A stretch of DNA of 64,000 nucleotides from Sulfurisphaera tokodaii str. 7 (GTDB taxonomy: Archaea > Thermoproteota > Thermoprotei_A > Sulfolobales > Sulfolobaceae): contig NC_003106.2 in assembly GCF_000011205.1 (NCBI RefSeq), positions 1,316,001 through 1,380,000 of the forward strand, written 5' to 3'. Each line of letters starts with the position of its first letter. Position 1 is the stretch's first letter. The position numbers and the translations under genes were made by a program. Positions 1-7,222 of this stretch are shown here, piece after piece. The notes below the pieces were generated by a model, which did no database searches, was not told the origin of the DNA, and saw only the letters and a list, made by a program, of their open reading frames with translations.

Positions 1-576
1 ATCTCCAATATACTGGACTAACCATGGTACTTCTTTCTTGATCTGGAGATATTTTCTAATAGTATCCTCATTTATCTGAACATCTGGTACTAGTTTCTTC
101 AATTCTTCCCTTATTTCCCTGGATTCTTCAGTTACGGAGTTTTTTGAAATATTTTCTTTATCGATTGCTGAAATTCTGGCACCAGTGCCAGAATTTTGCT
201 CTTCTATATTATCTTTTTTCAGTCTCTTTTTCATTTCATGAATCTTATCAATTAGTAGTACTAGCTCGTCCTTAGTTAAGTGCCTCCTCTTTAAGTTCAG
301 GCTTGCAATGATATCAAGTTCTTCCTCTCTCCCGCCTGTCTCGTAGACCTCGGCTGGGATTTCTGTTAATCCTAATTCTCTTGCAATTCTGAGCCTCGTA
401 TAACCATCTATCAGTTCTCTATTCTGATTTACAATAACTGGAAACAGAAATCCCTGCTCTTTTATAGCCTTCTTCAATTCCTCATACTGATTATTCTCTG
501 GAATAAGGGCTTTGTATTCATCAACTTCCTTAATATCATCAATATTCAGTTTAGTCCTAGCTATGAACCTAGCCAT
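1..576 (-). CDS. parB: ParB-like partition protein, module I (3' end outside window)
   Basis: The frame is open from an ATG at 576 to the window edge (192 codons visible). The N-terminal half has the ParB/sulfiredoxin-type fold signature: a VIVNQNRELIDGYTRL segment near residue 50 and a LNLKRRHLTKDEL segment near residue 95. Both match the second ParB of this window (13991-15274), which has ILDGYTR and LNLQRRHLDKNEV. It starts 7 bases after a small winged-helix gene (584-871), the aspA-parB order of pNOB8. In pNOB8 ParB bridges the DNA-bound AspA polymer and the ParA motor. A parA gene is expected just beyond the left window edge, which is inference. A 26-bp palindrome lies inside the gene at 171-196. 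Confidence 0.8.
   Translation of the reverse strand, partial: MARFIARTKLNIDDIKEVDEYKALIPENNQYEELKKAIKEQGFLFPVIVNQNRELIDGYTRLRIARELGLTEIPAEVYETGGREEELDIIASLNLKRRHLTKDELVLLIDKIHEMKKRLKKDNIEEQNSGTGARISAIDKENISKNSVTEESREIREELKKLVPDVQINEDTIRKYLQIKKEVPWLVQYIGD
171..196. repeat. palindrome inside module I parB
   Basis: Arms AAATTCTGGCAC and GTGCCAGAATTT match perfectly around a 2-base centre. The second parB has a palindrome at the equivalent place with different inner arm bases (14383-14410). Confidence 0.9.
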
Positions 577-583
577 TATGCGG

Positions 584-871
584 TCACAGCTCCTTCAATT
601 TATTTTTTACAAATTCTTTACCTTTATCGGAAAGTTTTACATAAGTTATCGTTTTCGTTAATTTTCCTCTTTTCTCCTCTCTTTGCTCAACCTCTATCAG
701 TTCATATATTTGTAATTCTGGTATCTTCTGCGATATGGTGCTTCTTGGAATTCTAGTACTTTCAGATATCTCATCTATGTTGTGAAAACCTGGGTTTTTG
801 TATAAAAAAATCAGTATTTCTCCCTCTGGACTAAATAAGAGGTATCTCTTTTGTTTGAGCATATTTATCAT
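584..871 (-). CDS. AspA-like winged-helix DNA-binding protein, module I
   Basis: A 95-residue protein with a winged-helix pattern: helix (EGEILIFLYKNPG), helix-turn-helix (IDEISESTRIPRSTISQKIPEL), then a charged wing and a C-terminal helix. It resembles the 94-residue protein at 13589-13873, which also starts MINM and also lies directly before a parB gene. In pNOB8 the first segregation gene, aspA, encodes a winged-helix protein of about this length that binds a palindrome and spreads along DNA. Position, size and fold support the same role here, but the match is by context and not by alignment. It diverges from 970-1263 across a promoter region rich in TGTTATGT palindromes, so it probably also controls its own transcription. 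Confidence 0.65.
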   Translation of the reverse strand: MINMLKQKRYLLFSPEGEILIFLYKNPGFHNIDEISESTRIPRSTISQKIPELQIYELIEVEQREEKRGKLTKTITYVKLSDKGKEFVKNKLKEL

Positions 872-969
872 GTGTTATGTTCCAAATAACAAATATATAA
901 ATTTATTTGATAAATGTTATGTAACATAATAAAAGTCCTTATTATGTTACTGGTTAGATTACACATAAC
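872..969. promoter_or_regulatory. divergent promoter with TGTTATGT-type operators (module I)
   Basis: The 98 bases between two divergent winged-helix genes hold at least three operator-like sites: TGTTATGTTCCAAATAACA (873-891), TGTTATGTAACATAA (915-929) and half sites ATTATGTTAC and CACATAACA near 941-970. A TATA-like AAATATATAAATTT (891-904) lies between the first two. The same half sites recur at 1956-2014, so one protein probably controls both promoters. Confidence 0.75.
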
Positions 970-1263
970 ATGGAAGATATAGTAAGGCTTAACGAAATCG
1001 ATCAAGATGTCTTGTTAGCTTTATTAAATAAGGATAAGCTGGGGATAAGGGAGTTAGAGGAGGAAATAAAAAAAGTTTCGAAACAGAGGTCTCCTAATGC
1101 TATAACTAAGAGCGTAGATAAGCTCCTTAAGATGGGGTTAGTAAAGGAGGAGAAGGAGGAAAAACCGCCCAGAGGTAAGAGACTAATTTACCTAACTGAT
1201 AAGGGTAAGGAGGTGGCACAACACTTAAAATCGATTTATGAACTTATCGGGAAGAGTGGGTAA
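970..1263 (+). CDS. winged-helix regulator, module I
   Basis: 97 residues. The centre has the MarR/ArsR-like pattern of a winged helix (LGIRELEEEIKKV.., TKSVDKLLKMGLVKEE) and a wing ending in PRGKRLIYLTDKGKEVA. The same RR/KRxIYLTxxGKxVAxxLKxxY tail is found in 13222-13500 and 34570-34872, so each of the three regulatory modules carries one member of this family. The start codon lies directly on the last operator half site, so binding there would block transcription start or translation of a leaderless mRNA. Which of the two divergent proteins binds the palindromes cannot be told from sequence. Confidence 0.7.
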   Translation: MEDIVRLNEIDQDVLLALLNKDKLGIRELEEEIKKVSKQRSPNAITKSVDKLLKMGLVKEEKEEKPPRGKRLIYLTDKGKEVAQHLKSIYELIGKSG

Positions 1264-1294
1264 ACATTATAATGGAGGAATATAAAGGTATATA

Positions 1295-1492
1295 ATGTGG
1301 ATAAAAATGACTGACCAGATCTCAGAGATCAGAAACGACTTATATAAGAGAGCTGAATTCGTTATAAAGACTTATAAGAAGTATTTAGACGCCTTAGCCG
1401 AATTCGATAAAACTGGGGTACTCAAAGTTGATGGAAAAATACTTTATGTAGCAAAGCGTAAGACTAATAATGGACAGTCAGATTTTTCATAA
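1295..1492 (+). CDS. small protein paired with Doc toxin, module I (candidate antitoxin)
   Basis: 65 residues, or 61 if the second ATG at 1307 is used. It is mostly helical and ends in a conserved stretch (YLDALAEFDKTGVLKVDGK). A clear homologue with EYFDALAEFDRTGVLKIHGK lies at 12519-12716. Both copies face a Doc-type toxin gene tail to tail; here the two 3' ends overlap by 29 bases. No Phd-like N-terminus or Fic-inhibitory motif is visible, so the antitoxin role rests only on the constant pairing. Function unknown otherwise. Confidence 0.6.
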   Translation: MWIKMTDQISEIRNDLYKRAEFVIKTYKKYLDALAEFDKTGVLKVDGKILYVAKRKTNNGQSDFS

Positions 1493-1895
1493 TTTCTTCA
1501 ATAATTTTCTGCAATTTATCTATATCGTTTTCCGATTCATTAGATATTTCGGCTATTATAGTTATCAGTGAGTTCATTAAGTTTTCTTCGAGAACTACAT
1601 CCCTTTCATATAACTTAGAAATTAATGTAATCAACAGTGTAGTTGCAGTTCTTTTATTTCCGTCTGCAAAAGGGTGTCCTACTACGAGATGATGTATCAA
1701 TACGGCTAGGCTTCGGCTTATATTATGATTTATTTCAAAGTCCATCACTGCAGAATAGATAGCTCCTTCAATATTTCCCTCATTAATTACGGTAGAAGTT
1801 AGAGAAGGATCTTCTTCTTTCAGAACTCTATCGTTTAACCATGTTATGAAACTTTTATCAAGCGAAGTAACGATAAGTCGGAATTTATTTTCCAA
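1464..1895 (-). CDS. Doc/Fic-family toxin, module I
   Basis: 143 residues. The Fic/Doc active-site motif HPFADGNKRT is at residues 74-83, and the upstream stretch INEGNIEGAI matches the place of the RDxGLLESA segment typical of Doc proteins. Doc of phage P1 phosphorylates the elongation factor EF-Tu and stabilises its plasmid by post-segregational killing; an archaeal target would be inference. It converges on the 65-residue gene with overlapping 3' ends. Its paralogue is 12734-13219, where the gene pair sits in flipped orientation relative to the rest of the module. Confidence 0.8.
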   Translation of the reverse strand: MENKFRLIVTSLDKSFITWLNDRVLKEEDPSLTSTVINEGNIEGAIYSAVMDFEINHNISRSLAVLIHHLVVGHPFADGNKRTATTLLITLISKLYERDVVLEENLMNSLITIIAEISNESENDIDKLQKIIEEIMKNLTVHY

Positions 1896-1955
1896 TGTAA
1901 ATTACCTCAAGAACTATTTGTTCATGGTTTTTATAAACTGAGCAATTTAAGATTT

Positions 1956-2014
1956 TTGTTATGTGTCACATAACAAGCAAAAAGTTTAAATATTTGTTAT
2001 GTAGTACATAACAT
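1956..2014 (+). promoter_or_regulatory. promoter of the module I SWIM operon with two operators
   Basis: Two 21-bp inverted repeats frame the TATA-like element TTTAAATA at 1986-1993. They are TTGTTATGTG T CACATAACAA (1956-1976) and TTGTTATGTA G TACATAACAT (1994-2014). The gene starts at 2024, so the second operator covers the expected transcription start. This is a classical repressor layout. Confidence 0.8.
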
Positions 2015-2023
2015 GAAACAAAC

Positions 2024-2344
2024 ATGATTTCCACACAAATCCCCTCAAAATCCATGATAAAGAGAACCTCAGTTTTTTACACTCTAGGAGAAGGAATAAT
2101 CATTTCCGCAGATATTCAAAGTAAGTCAAGGAAAGATGTAGTTCACTATACCAGAATTGTTTTAGATCCGTTATCACTAAAGGTAGTAAGGAGTTCTTGC
2201 GATTGCGAAGGCTACACTTTCAAGCACAAATGCTGGCATATAAAACTACTAGAGGATATTGCAAAAACACAATTGAAAGAAGAAGTACAGAAGGCAAGAC
2301 AAGAAATGCTGAGAGAGGAAGAAGACATAGCTTCGTGGGGTTGA
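2024..2344 (+). CDS. SWIM zinc-finger protein, module I
   Basis: 106 residues. The zinc ligands of a SWIM domain (CxC..CxH) are C59, C61, C70 and H72. Before them is a beta-rich part beginning MISTQIP that is shared with 12037-12360; the same overall pattern, more diverged, is in 36866-37153. SWIM domains bind zinc and mediate DNA or protein contacts; the partner here is unknown. It is the first gene of a four-gene operon (SWIM, 59, 57 and 85 residues) with spacings of a few bases, driven by the operator-framed promoter upstream. Confidence 0.75.
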   Translation: MISTQIPSKSMIKRTSVFYTLGEGIIISADIQSKSRKDVVHYTRIVLDPLSLKVVRSSCDCEGYTFKHKCWHIKLLEDIAKTQLKEEVQKARQEMLREEEDIASWG

Positions 2345-2349
2345 GAAGA

Positions 2350-2529
2350 ATGCAGGCTCAGAAGCAAGTTAATAGCAATGGGCTCCTAGAAATCATTAAG
2401 GCTATTTATTACATTAGTGAGGCCATGAAAGTTGCGGAAAGTTATGACCCCAAAGCTTTCGAACTCTTAACGGAAGCTAAGGACTCGTTAGTAGATTATC
2501 TGATATCCCAGGTGAGGAAGGATGAATGA
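2350..2529 (+). CDS. small helical plasmid protein, module I operon gene 2
   Basis: 59 residues from the ATG at 2350, five bases after the SWIM stop codon. A longer reading frame runs back into the SWIM gene, but the homologue at 11855-12034 (MQVQ start) supports this start. The shared core is a helix ending in ESYDPK. No known domain. It overlaps the next gene by 8 bases, which suggests translational coupling. Confidence 0.65.
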   Translation: MQAQKQVNSNGLLEIIKAIYYISEAMKVAESYDPKAFELLTEAKDSLVDYLISQVRKDE

Positions 2530-2695
2530 AGGACAGAACAAAGTTGATGAGCTGGTAAAATTAATCAGGATATACTTTCAATTAGACGAAATAGTAGACT
2601 TCGCACTAGTAGAGCTCGGCGATAATGAGGTTACGGCAAAAATTTCTGGAGTAAAAGACGATGTAAGGAAAGTAATTGAAAGGATGATAAGCTGA
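2522..2695 (+). CDS. small helical plasmid protein, module I operon gene 3
   Basis: 57 residues from the ATG at 2522 to the TGA at 2693. It is closely similar to the product of 11680-11862: both have LIRIYFQLDE/LLRIYFQLDE and end in VRKVIERMI. Two predicted helices, no known domain. The conservation of such a small frame in both modules is good evidence that it is a real gene. Confidence 0.7.
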   Translation: MNEGQNKVDELVKLIRIYFQLDEIVDFALVELGDNEVTAKISGVKDDVRKVIERMIS

Positions 2696-2705
2696 GGCTG
2701 ATCCA

Positions 2706-2963
2706 GTGACCGAGCAGATTGTTTTGGATTACTTAAGCATCTATAAGCATGTTGAGGAATGGATTACAAACAATATATTATCGCAGTTACCTTACCCCAA
2801 AAAGGAGCTCAAGCTTTCATCTATTAATATTTCATTGACCGCTGATGACAAAATAGTTGCTTACATTAAATTCTACGTTAAAATAGGATACCTCGATATA
2901 GAGAAAGAGCTGGAAGGCTCTTTATACTTAATTGATGGCAAAAGTAAGTTAGTCCTAAAATAA
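2706..2963 (+). CDS. conserved 85-residue plasmid protein, module I operon gene 4
   Basis: 85 residues with a GTG start at 2706. It is about 92% identical to the product of 11412-11669, far more than any other pair in the two modules. The DNA differs mostly at silent sites, which points to purifying selection or gene conversion. N-terminal helix, then an alternating beta pattern (ISLTADDKIVAYIKFYVKIG). Function unknown. A GTAAACTCCCC motif copy follows 15 bases after the stop. Confidence 0.7.
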   Translation: MTEQIVLDYLSIYKHVEEWITNNILSQLPYPKKELKLSSINISLTADDKIVAYIKFYVKIGYLDIEKELEGSLYLIDGKSKLVLK

Positions 2964-2978
2964 CCGAATTTTTCTCAG

Positions 2979-2996
2979 TAAACTCCCCAGTTATTT
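2979..2996. repeat. recombination-motif copy 1 (degenerate)
   Basis: GTAAACTCCCCAGTTATT, a degenerate copy of the 18-bp motif. It lies just past the end of the module I operon, as copy 3 (11387-11404) does past module II. Confidence 0.75.
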
Positions 2997-3096
2997 CAAA
3001 TTTTCTCACGCATTAAAATGACGACCAGTGCATATCTACTCTGTTAGTCCAATTTTTCAAAGAAAGCTTAATAGTTAGGAGGATAAGATTAAATTA

Positions 3097-3173
3097 GGGA
3101 TGAGGGGGTCGGGTCAGCTTCCAAGCCATTCATCAAGCTTTCAGATAGCCACCCCTCGTCATCCCCTCATCCC
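3097..3173. other. GC-rich structured intergenic element
   Basis: The 279 bases between 2964 and 3242 are gene-free. Within them GGGATGAGGGG (3097-3107) pairs with CCCCTCATCCC (3163-3173), an 11-bp perfect stem, and a further CCCCTC lies at 3152-3157. The loop of about 55 bases is GC-rich compared with its surroundings. It could be a small structured RNA, an mRNA 3' structure or a DNA processing site. No family recognised. Confidence 0.45.
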
Positions 3174-3242
3174 CCATTTCTAGTTCTGTAAAAACATGTT
3201 TAAAAATCTTTCTGTTTTTATTTTTGCTTGATTAATATTTCA

Positions 3243-3749
3243 TTAGAAATAATAATAGGAATTAGTAATATAATATGCGATTAACAGAAGCAGAAAACCG
3301 GCAAAGATTGCTAAACCATTTACTACCGGGTTATCGTACTTATAGTGGGCTAATGCGAACCTCCTCCACCTCCCCCTCTTCTTCACATAAACCCCAGCTT
3401 CAGTAAACATATCCAGAAACATGTGTGTAGGACCAACTATAACTCCGGAAACCAATACTTCAATTAAAGCATAATAACCGTACATATAGTGTATGAGGAA
3501 GATTAAGGGAATTGTTGGTAATAATCCCCATAATACACTCCTAGGATAAGTATGGGTTAAAGGAGACCTAACCGGTATATAACCCCTTCCGGTCAACAAC
3601 TCCCTATGCCCCAACCTGTCTATAAGAGAATTACCCAAAATAGAAGAATACGCAGCTATGAAAAAACTCAAGAAAAAATTGTTAGAAAGAAAAGCCAAAA
3701 CTAATGATATAACACCAAGCGAGAAAACATAATGAGTCCTCAACTTCAT
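3243..3749 (-). CDS. polytopic membrane protein, DUF1286/YdjM-like
   Basis: 168 residues with about four membrane segments (residues 9-40, 75-110 and 145-165). Conserved polar residues lie in or near them: LGHRELLTGRG near residues 46-56, SPLTHTYPRS near 62-71, and PTHMFLDMFTEAGVY near 107-121. This His/Asp layout matches the membrane-bound metal-dependent hydrolase-like family (DUF1286/YdjM) found in archaeal plasmids and genomes. The substrate is unknown and catalysis unproven. Last gene of a minus-strand group with 3759-4491. Confidence 0.55.
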   Translation of the reverse strand: MKLRTHYVFSLGVISLVLAFLSNNFFLSFFIAAYSSILGNSLIDRLGHRELLTGRGYIPVRSPLTHTYPRSVLWGLLPTIPLIFLIHYMYGYYALIEVLVSGVIVGPTHMFLDMFTEAGVYVKKRGRWRRFALAHYKYDNPVVNGLAIFAGFLLLLIAYYITNSYYYF

Positions 3750-3758
3750 TTTCTCACC

Positions 3759-4007
3759 CTAGTTTATAATTTCGTCTGGAAGATTTTTCATTTTTAAATC
3801 TAGTAGTAATTTGGCTAATTCTGTATATTCTGAATAGTATCTATCATCGTTGCTCTTCTTTACGAGATCAAAATATCTTAAAAGCTCTAGAATATGATAT
3901 ACTATTTCTTCTCTAATTCCAGTTTCGTCTGAAATTTCTTCAATTGTTCTTCCTTTAGCTTCAGATAATATTATTAATATGAAAAAGTCTATTTCTTCTA
4001 GCATCAT
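3759..4007 (-). CDS. small winged-helix protein
   Basis: 82 residues starting MMLEEIDFF. A helix-turn-helix (RTIEEISDETGIREEIVYHILELLRYFDLV) and a short wing are evident, followed by a helix. It overlaps the upstream 63-residue gene by 4 bases, so it is co-transcribed with two membrane or unknown genes and the DUF1286-like gene. No operator-like palindrome was seen near it. Likely a regulator, target unknown. Confidence 0.55.
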   Translation of the reverse strand: MMLEEIDFFILIILSEAKGRTIEEISDETGIREEIVYHILELLRYFDLVKKSNDDRYYSEYTELAKLLLDLKMKNLPDEIIN

Positions 4008-4195
4008 ATCACCATATAAAGAGATATAAATATTGCACCGAATATTGCTAAAATTATCGAAAAGTTTCTATAAAATTTACAGAGTTCGGGCTGTACTTTT
4101 AACTCATAAAGAATCAAATATACTATACTGTAAAACAATAAAATTATCGCTGGGATTAATAGAAAGATTTTTATAATTTCTTCAGGCGGTATCAT
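4004..4195 (-). CDS. small two-pass membrane protein
   Basis: 63 residues with two hydrophobic segments (about residues 8-28 and 44-62) and a short polar loop with one cysteine. It overlaps both neighbours by 4 bases, typical of translational coupling. No family recognised. Confidence 0.55.
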   Translation of the reverse strand: MIPPEEIIKIFLLIPAIILLFYSIVYLILYELKVQPELCKFYRNFSIILAIFGAIFISLYMVI

Positions 4196-4491
4196 TTTCT
4201 CTTACTCCTCCTTTTTGAAGATGTAACAGCTTTTTGTTGTATAGCGTAGTAATCCCTTATCCTTGCTAATGCTTCCTTCCAGTCCTTAACCCCCTCTAAC
4301 ATTTCAGCTAAAGTATTATTCCCTATATATTTCAACCACTGAACGATATGCCCCTGCTCCAAATGCCAATTAACACATGCTGGATCTGTTGCTCCAATTC
4401 TTGCTATTTCTTTTTCTAATTCGTCGACGTTATGAGCTGTACCTACTACTTTTTCGTAAGATTTGAAGTAGAATGGTTCCATTTTCCTCAA
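4192..4491 (-). CDS. helical protein with conserved HLEQGHIVQWLKYIG motif
   Basis: 99 residues, or 96 from the second ATG at 4482. The middle (WHLEQGHIVQWLKYIGN, then LAEMLEGVKDWKEALARI) resembles a short helical domain seen in archaeal proteins annotated as DUF5752, from memory and unverified. The tail is very basic (SSKRRSKRK), which suggests nucleic-acid contact. First gene of the minus-strand group, divergent from the traE-like gene across 4492-4560. Confidence 0.5.
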   Translation of the reverse strand: MRKMEPFYFKSYEKVVGTAHNVDELEKEIARIGATDPACVNWHLEQGHIVQWLKYIGNNTLAEMLEGVKDWKEALARIRDYYAIQQKAVTSSKRRSKRK

Positions 4492-4560
4492 AATAAAAAA
4501 GGCAAATGTTTAAATAGACAGGGAGGGAGGGGGCACTATTTAAACTTTAGCTAATCTTTT
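4492..4560. promoter_or_regulatory. divergent promoter region before the VirB4-like gene
   Basis: A TATA-like TATTTAAAC lies at 4539-4547 for the + strand gene, and GTTTAAATAG at 4509-4518 can serve the minus strand. Between them is a run of G tracts (GGGAGGGAGGGGG, about 4521-4534), unusual in this AT-rich DNA and possibly quadruplex-forming. Confidence 0.5.
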
Positions 4561-6420
4561 ATGATGAAGGGACAAACTCAGGCTAAAACTAAAAAGAAAG
4601 TAGAAGAGAAGGTCTACGAACTGGAGCCAGGTCCGTTCGAACTCTTAGATGATAATGAAAGGGACAGGCTAGAAGGGGAATTTCAGGGGTTGTTGAACTT
4701 AGTAGACAGAGGTACTATTGTTGTAGTAAGTAAGCAGGGCGAATACGAGTACGAAAACGAAAAGTATCCTATCATATATAATAAGTTCCTTCTTATTACG
4801 GCCACAGAGCTGCAGTACAACCAGACCAAATTAGAGAGGCCCAGGATCGTAAAGACGCACCCGGACTATGTCGAGCTAGAGAACGGACTTCTTGCTCAAA
4901 GTGCTGTATTCTACCGCTTTCCAGACATTGTACCAGAAGGCTTCTTAGCCGAATACTTTGGACTCGGGGACGTCGTTTTCAAATGGGAAGCGCTGGATCC
5001 CGTATCTGCCGCTTCGGCTATTGATAGAACGAGAAAGAGATTAGAAAGCTCCAGCTCTAACGATAGTTTCACGATAAGGAAATTACAGAAGGTTACGCAG
5101 CTACAGGGCATAATAGGAGGACAGGCAAAGTTGCTGCGCTTTTGGGTCTACATAACGTACTACGGCGAGACAAAAGGTGAACTTAAAAACAAGTTTAATC
5201 AAATAAGAGCAATTGCGAAGAGTCGTCTGTTCGACATCGATATTCCTAAATTTTATCAAGGGGCTCTCTACAACTTCAGGACAGATGTAGACTTCTTTGT
5301 CCCGTTCTACAACTCTGTTAGGCCTCACTACGTAGACACTATTACAGCCTCATGGCAGTTTTACCCTCTAATCAGCGAGGACCTTATCGACGAGGGAGGC
5401 ATCTTTCTGGGCTTCAGCGACTCTGGGTCACCGGTGGTCTTCAATCCTTATCGTAGAGCTAACTACAACATGATCATTTTGGGCGAGACGGGATCCGGCA
5501 AGAGCATGACGGCAAAAATCTTCTTAAAGAGGATGAAGAAACAATTTAACATCAAAATTTGGGGTATTGATCCAGAAAATGAGTACGTAAAAGTGAGCAC
5601 TGCATTAGGAGTTAAGGGAGTAGTAGTGAAGAAGAACATGACGCTAGGCTTAGACCCGTTCAAGCTTTCTAGGATAGAGACCGAAGAAGGACGTTTAATT
5701 GATGTCGAGGACATTGCAGAGCTGCTTGCGGATTTCTATTTGCCAAACGACATAGCTCTTAGGAATAGGCTGAGGGCATTAGTAGACGATTACAAGGACT
5801 CGGAAAGCGTATTTGAGTTTGTTGAGAGAGTTCGGAAGGAGGACCCAGAGGTAGGAAAATACCTTGATGCTATAAACTCCCCGCCAGATTCTTACATCTT
5901 CGACGGGGACGTTAGTATCAGTGATAATATTGTATTTGGTTTAAAGGAAATCAGTGGGACTGGCGCCTCAAGGCTGAAAGCGTTGATCACTACATTGCTC
6001 ACTATCATATACCAGAAGCTGATGTTTTCCAACAAAGAGAAAGGCTACCTGTTCATTGACGAGGCATGGCTCTTCGTTAACTACCCTGTCACGATGTCGC
6101 TATTAGAAAACATTTCACGTAGGGCCAGGAAGTACAACAAGGGCTTGCTGTTCGTAACGCAGAAACCAGCGGACGTGGCAGGGAACGAGGCTGGGAGGAC
6201 GATTTTGGAGCAGAGCGCTACCGTATTGCTCTTGAGGCAAAAGAAGGCAGGTATTGAGGTCTTACAAAAGGTCTACGGGATAAGGCAACAGGAAGCTGAG
6301 GCACTACTAAACGTAGATCCAGGCCATGGAATTCTTAGAACAGGGAACTACTTACTTAGATTATACATTCAGCCTAGCAGTGAGGAGTTCGAAGCGTTCA
6401 GAACCACGGGTGAGTGGTGA
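4561..6420 (+). CDS. traE: conjugation ATPase, VirB4/TraE-like
   Basis: 619 residues. Walker A GETGSGKS is at residues 308-315 and Walker B LFIDEAW at 497-503; the FVTQKP segment near 540 is typical of VirB4/TrbE motors. The N-terminal 300 residues are the divergent part expected of the membrane-docking half. VirB4 proteins power pilus assembly and DNA transfer at the cell membrane; in Sulfolobus plasmids this is one of only two genes with clear bacterial relatives. It overlaps the next gene (6420) by one base and opens the first transfer block. GC content is higher than in the small genes nearby. Confidence 0.85.
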   Translation: MMKGQTQAKTKKKVEEKVYELEPGPFELLDDNERDRLEGEFQGLLNLVDRGTIVVVSKQGEYEYENEKYPIIYNKFLLITATELQYNQTKLERPRIVKTHPDYVELENGLLAQSAVFYRFPDIVPEGFLAEYFGLGDVVFKWEALDPVSAASAIDRTRKRLESSSSNDSFTIRKLQKVTQLQGIIGGQAKLLRFWVYITYYGETKGELKNKFNQIRAIAKSRLFDIDIPKFYQGALYNFRTDVDFFVPFYNSVRPHYVDTITASWQFYPLISEDLIDEGGIFLGFSDSGSPVVFNPYRRANYNMIILGETGSGKSMTAKIFLKRMKKQFNIKIWGIDPENEYVKVSTALGVKGVVVKKNMTLGLDPFKLSRIETEEGRLIDVEDIAELLADFYLPNDIALRNRLRALVDDYKDSESVFEFVERVRKEDPEVGKYLDAINSPPDSYIFDGDVSISDNIVFGLKEISGTGASRLKALITTLLTIIYQKLMFSNKEKGYLFIDEAWLFVNYPVTMSLLENISRRARKYNKGLLFVTQKPADVAGNEAGRTILEQSATVLLLRQKKAGIEVLQKVYGIRQQEAEALLNVDPGHGILRTGNYLLRLYIQPSSEEFEAFRTTGEW

Positions 6421-6560
6421 TGAAGAAGAGAGCTATAATAACATATGTATCAGAGGACATATACGAAAAGCTAACTAAGATTGCAGAGAGCAAGCAAAGC
6501 TCGATATCGCAAGTAGTTCGTGAAATTATCTTAGAGAAGGTGAGAGAATGGCAAGGCTAA
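6420..6560 (+). CDS. ribbon-helix-helix (CopG-like) protein
   Basis: 46 residues: a beta strand (KRAIITYVSEDIYEKL), then two helices with SISQVVREIILEKV, the usual CopG/MetJ pattern. The start codon overlaps the stop of the VirB4-like gene and the end overlaps the next start (6548), so it is coupled inside the transfer operon. It may regulate the transfer genes; its operator is not evident. Confidence 0.65.
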   Translation: MKKRAIITYVSEDIYEKLTKIAESKQSSISQVVREIILEKVREWQG

Positions 6561-7222
6561 GAGAGAGCTTAATCATAGACGAGATATCTTTTTTTGAGGA
6601 GCCGCTCGGTGGCAATCAATTCCTAACGATGAAGAATATGTTCTATGGGCTCTTTGCAATGTTAGTGGGGTATAAACTAATCTACAGCGGGAAGCCGGCA
6701 GCGGAGTTGATAGGAGTGCTGCTTCTTCTCTTCATCGGCTTTCTAGTAGCTTATCCTAAGAGGTCTCTAACTGCAGAGTCTTTGCTGATAGGGCTGATAT
6801 CTTACTATCTGGGATTCGGCCAGCAGACTAAGAACAAAGAAGAGATGATAAGGAAGAAGAAGGAAGAGAGGAAGAAGACAACTGTACCTATTATTCCGAA
6901 TATAACTAGTATAAGGAATGTATTAAGGGGACTTTTAGGGAAGACTGGACAAACTGGGAAAAGTACTCTCAACGTAAAAGCGCCAAAAGCGTTAACTCCC
7001 CAGTTAACGGCACAAAAATCCAGAAAACTAGCGATAAACTTCAGCCTAATAGATTACATTATAGTAATAATAGGGATAGTAAGCGGGACGTTTGGGGTTA
7101 TAATGTTTAACAAGGCTTTCTGGAGCTTGAACGTAAATGAAGTATATATTGCTACTGTTGTTATTATTGTTGGATTTTCAGTATCGATAGAGAGAATATT
7201 AGAAAAGCTGGTTAGGAGGTGA
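6548..7222 (+). CDS. transfer-block membrane protein with in-frame recombination motif
   Basis: 224 residues with two hydrophobic pairs (about residues 33-80 and 170-215) and a basic linker rich in K/R (93-165) that would face the cytoplasm. The linker contains ALTPQLT, encoded by an intact copy of the 18-bp motif at 6991-7008. It overlaps the next gene by 4 bases. Lying between VirB4 and the surface protein, it may be a VirB8- or VirB3-like scaffold, but no sequence match supports that. Confidence 0.6.
   Translation: MARLRESLIIDEISFFEEPLGGNQFLTMKNMFYGLFAMLVGYKLIYSGKPAAELIGVLLLLFIGFLVAYPKRSLTAESLLIGLISYYLGFGQQTKNKEEMIRKKKEERKKTTVPIIPNITSIRNVLRGLLGKTGQTGKSTLNVKAPKALTPQLTAQKSRKLAINFSLIDYIIVIIGIVSGTFGVIMFNKAFWSLNVNEVYIATVVIIVGFSVSIERILEKLVRR
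6991..7008. repeat. recombination-motif copy 2 (perfect, in frame)
   Basis: GTTAACTCCCCAGTTAAC inside the preceding gene. It is read as ALTPQLT together with the base pairs around it. Confidence 0.9.

Noticed and set aside
2197-2349. N-terminal extension of the 59-residue protein into the SWIM gene
   Set aside because: The module II copy begins at the equivalent internal ATG, and the extension is only another frame of the SWIM gene.
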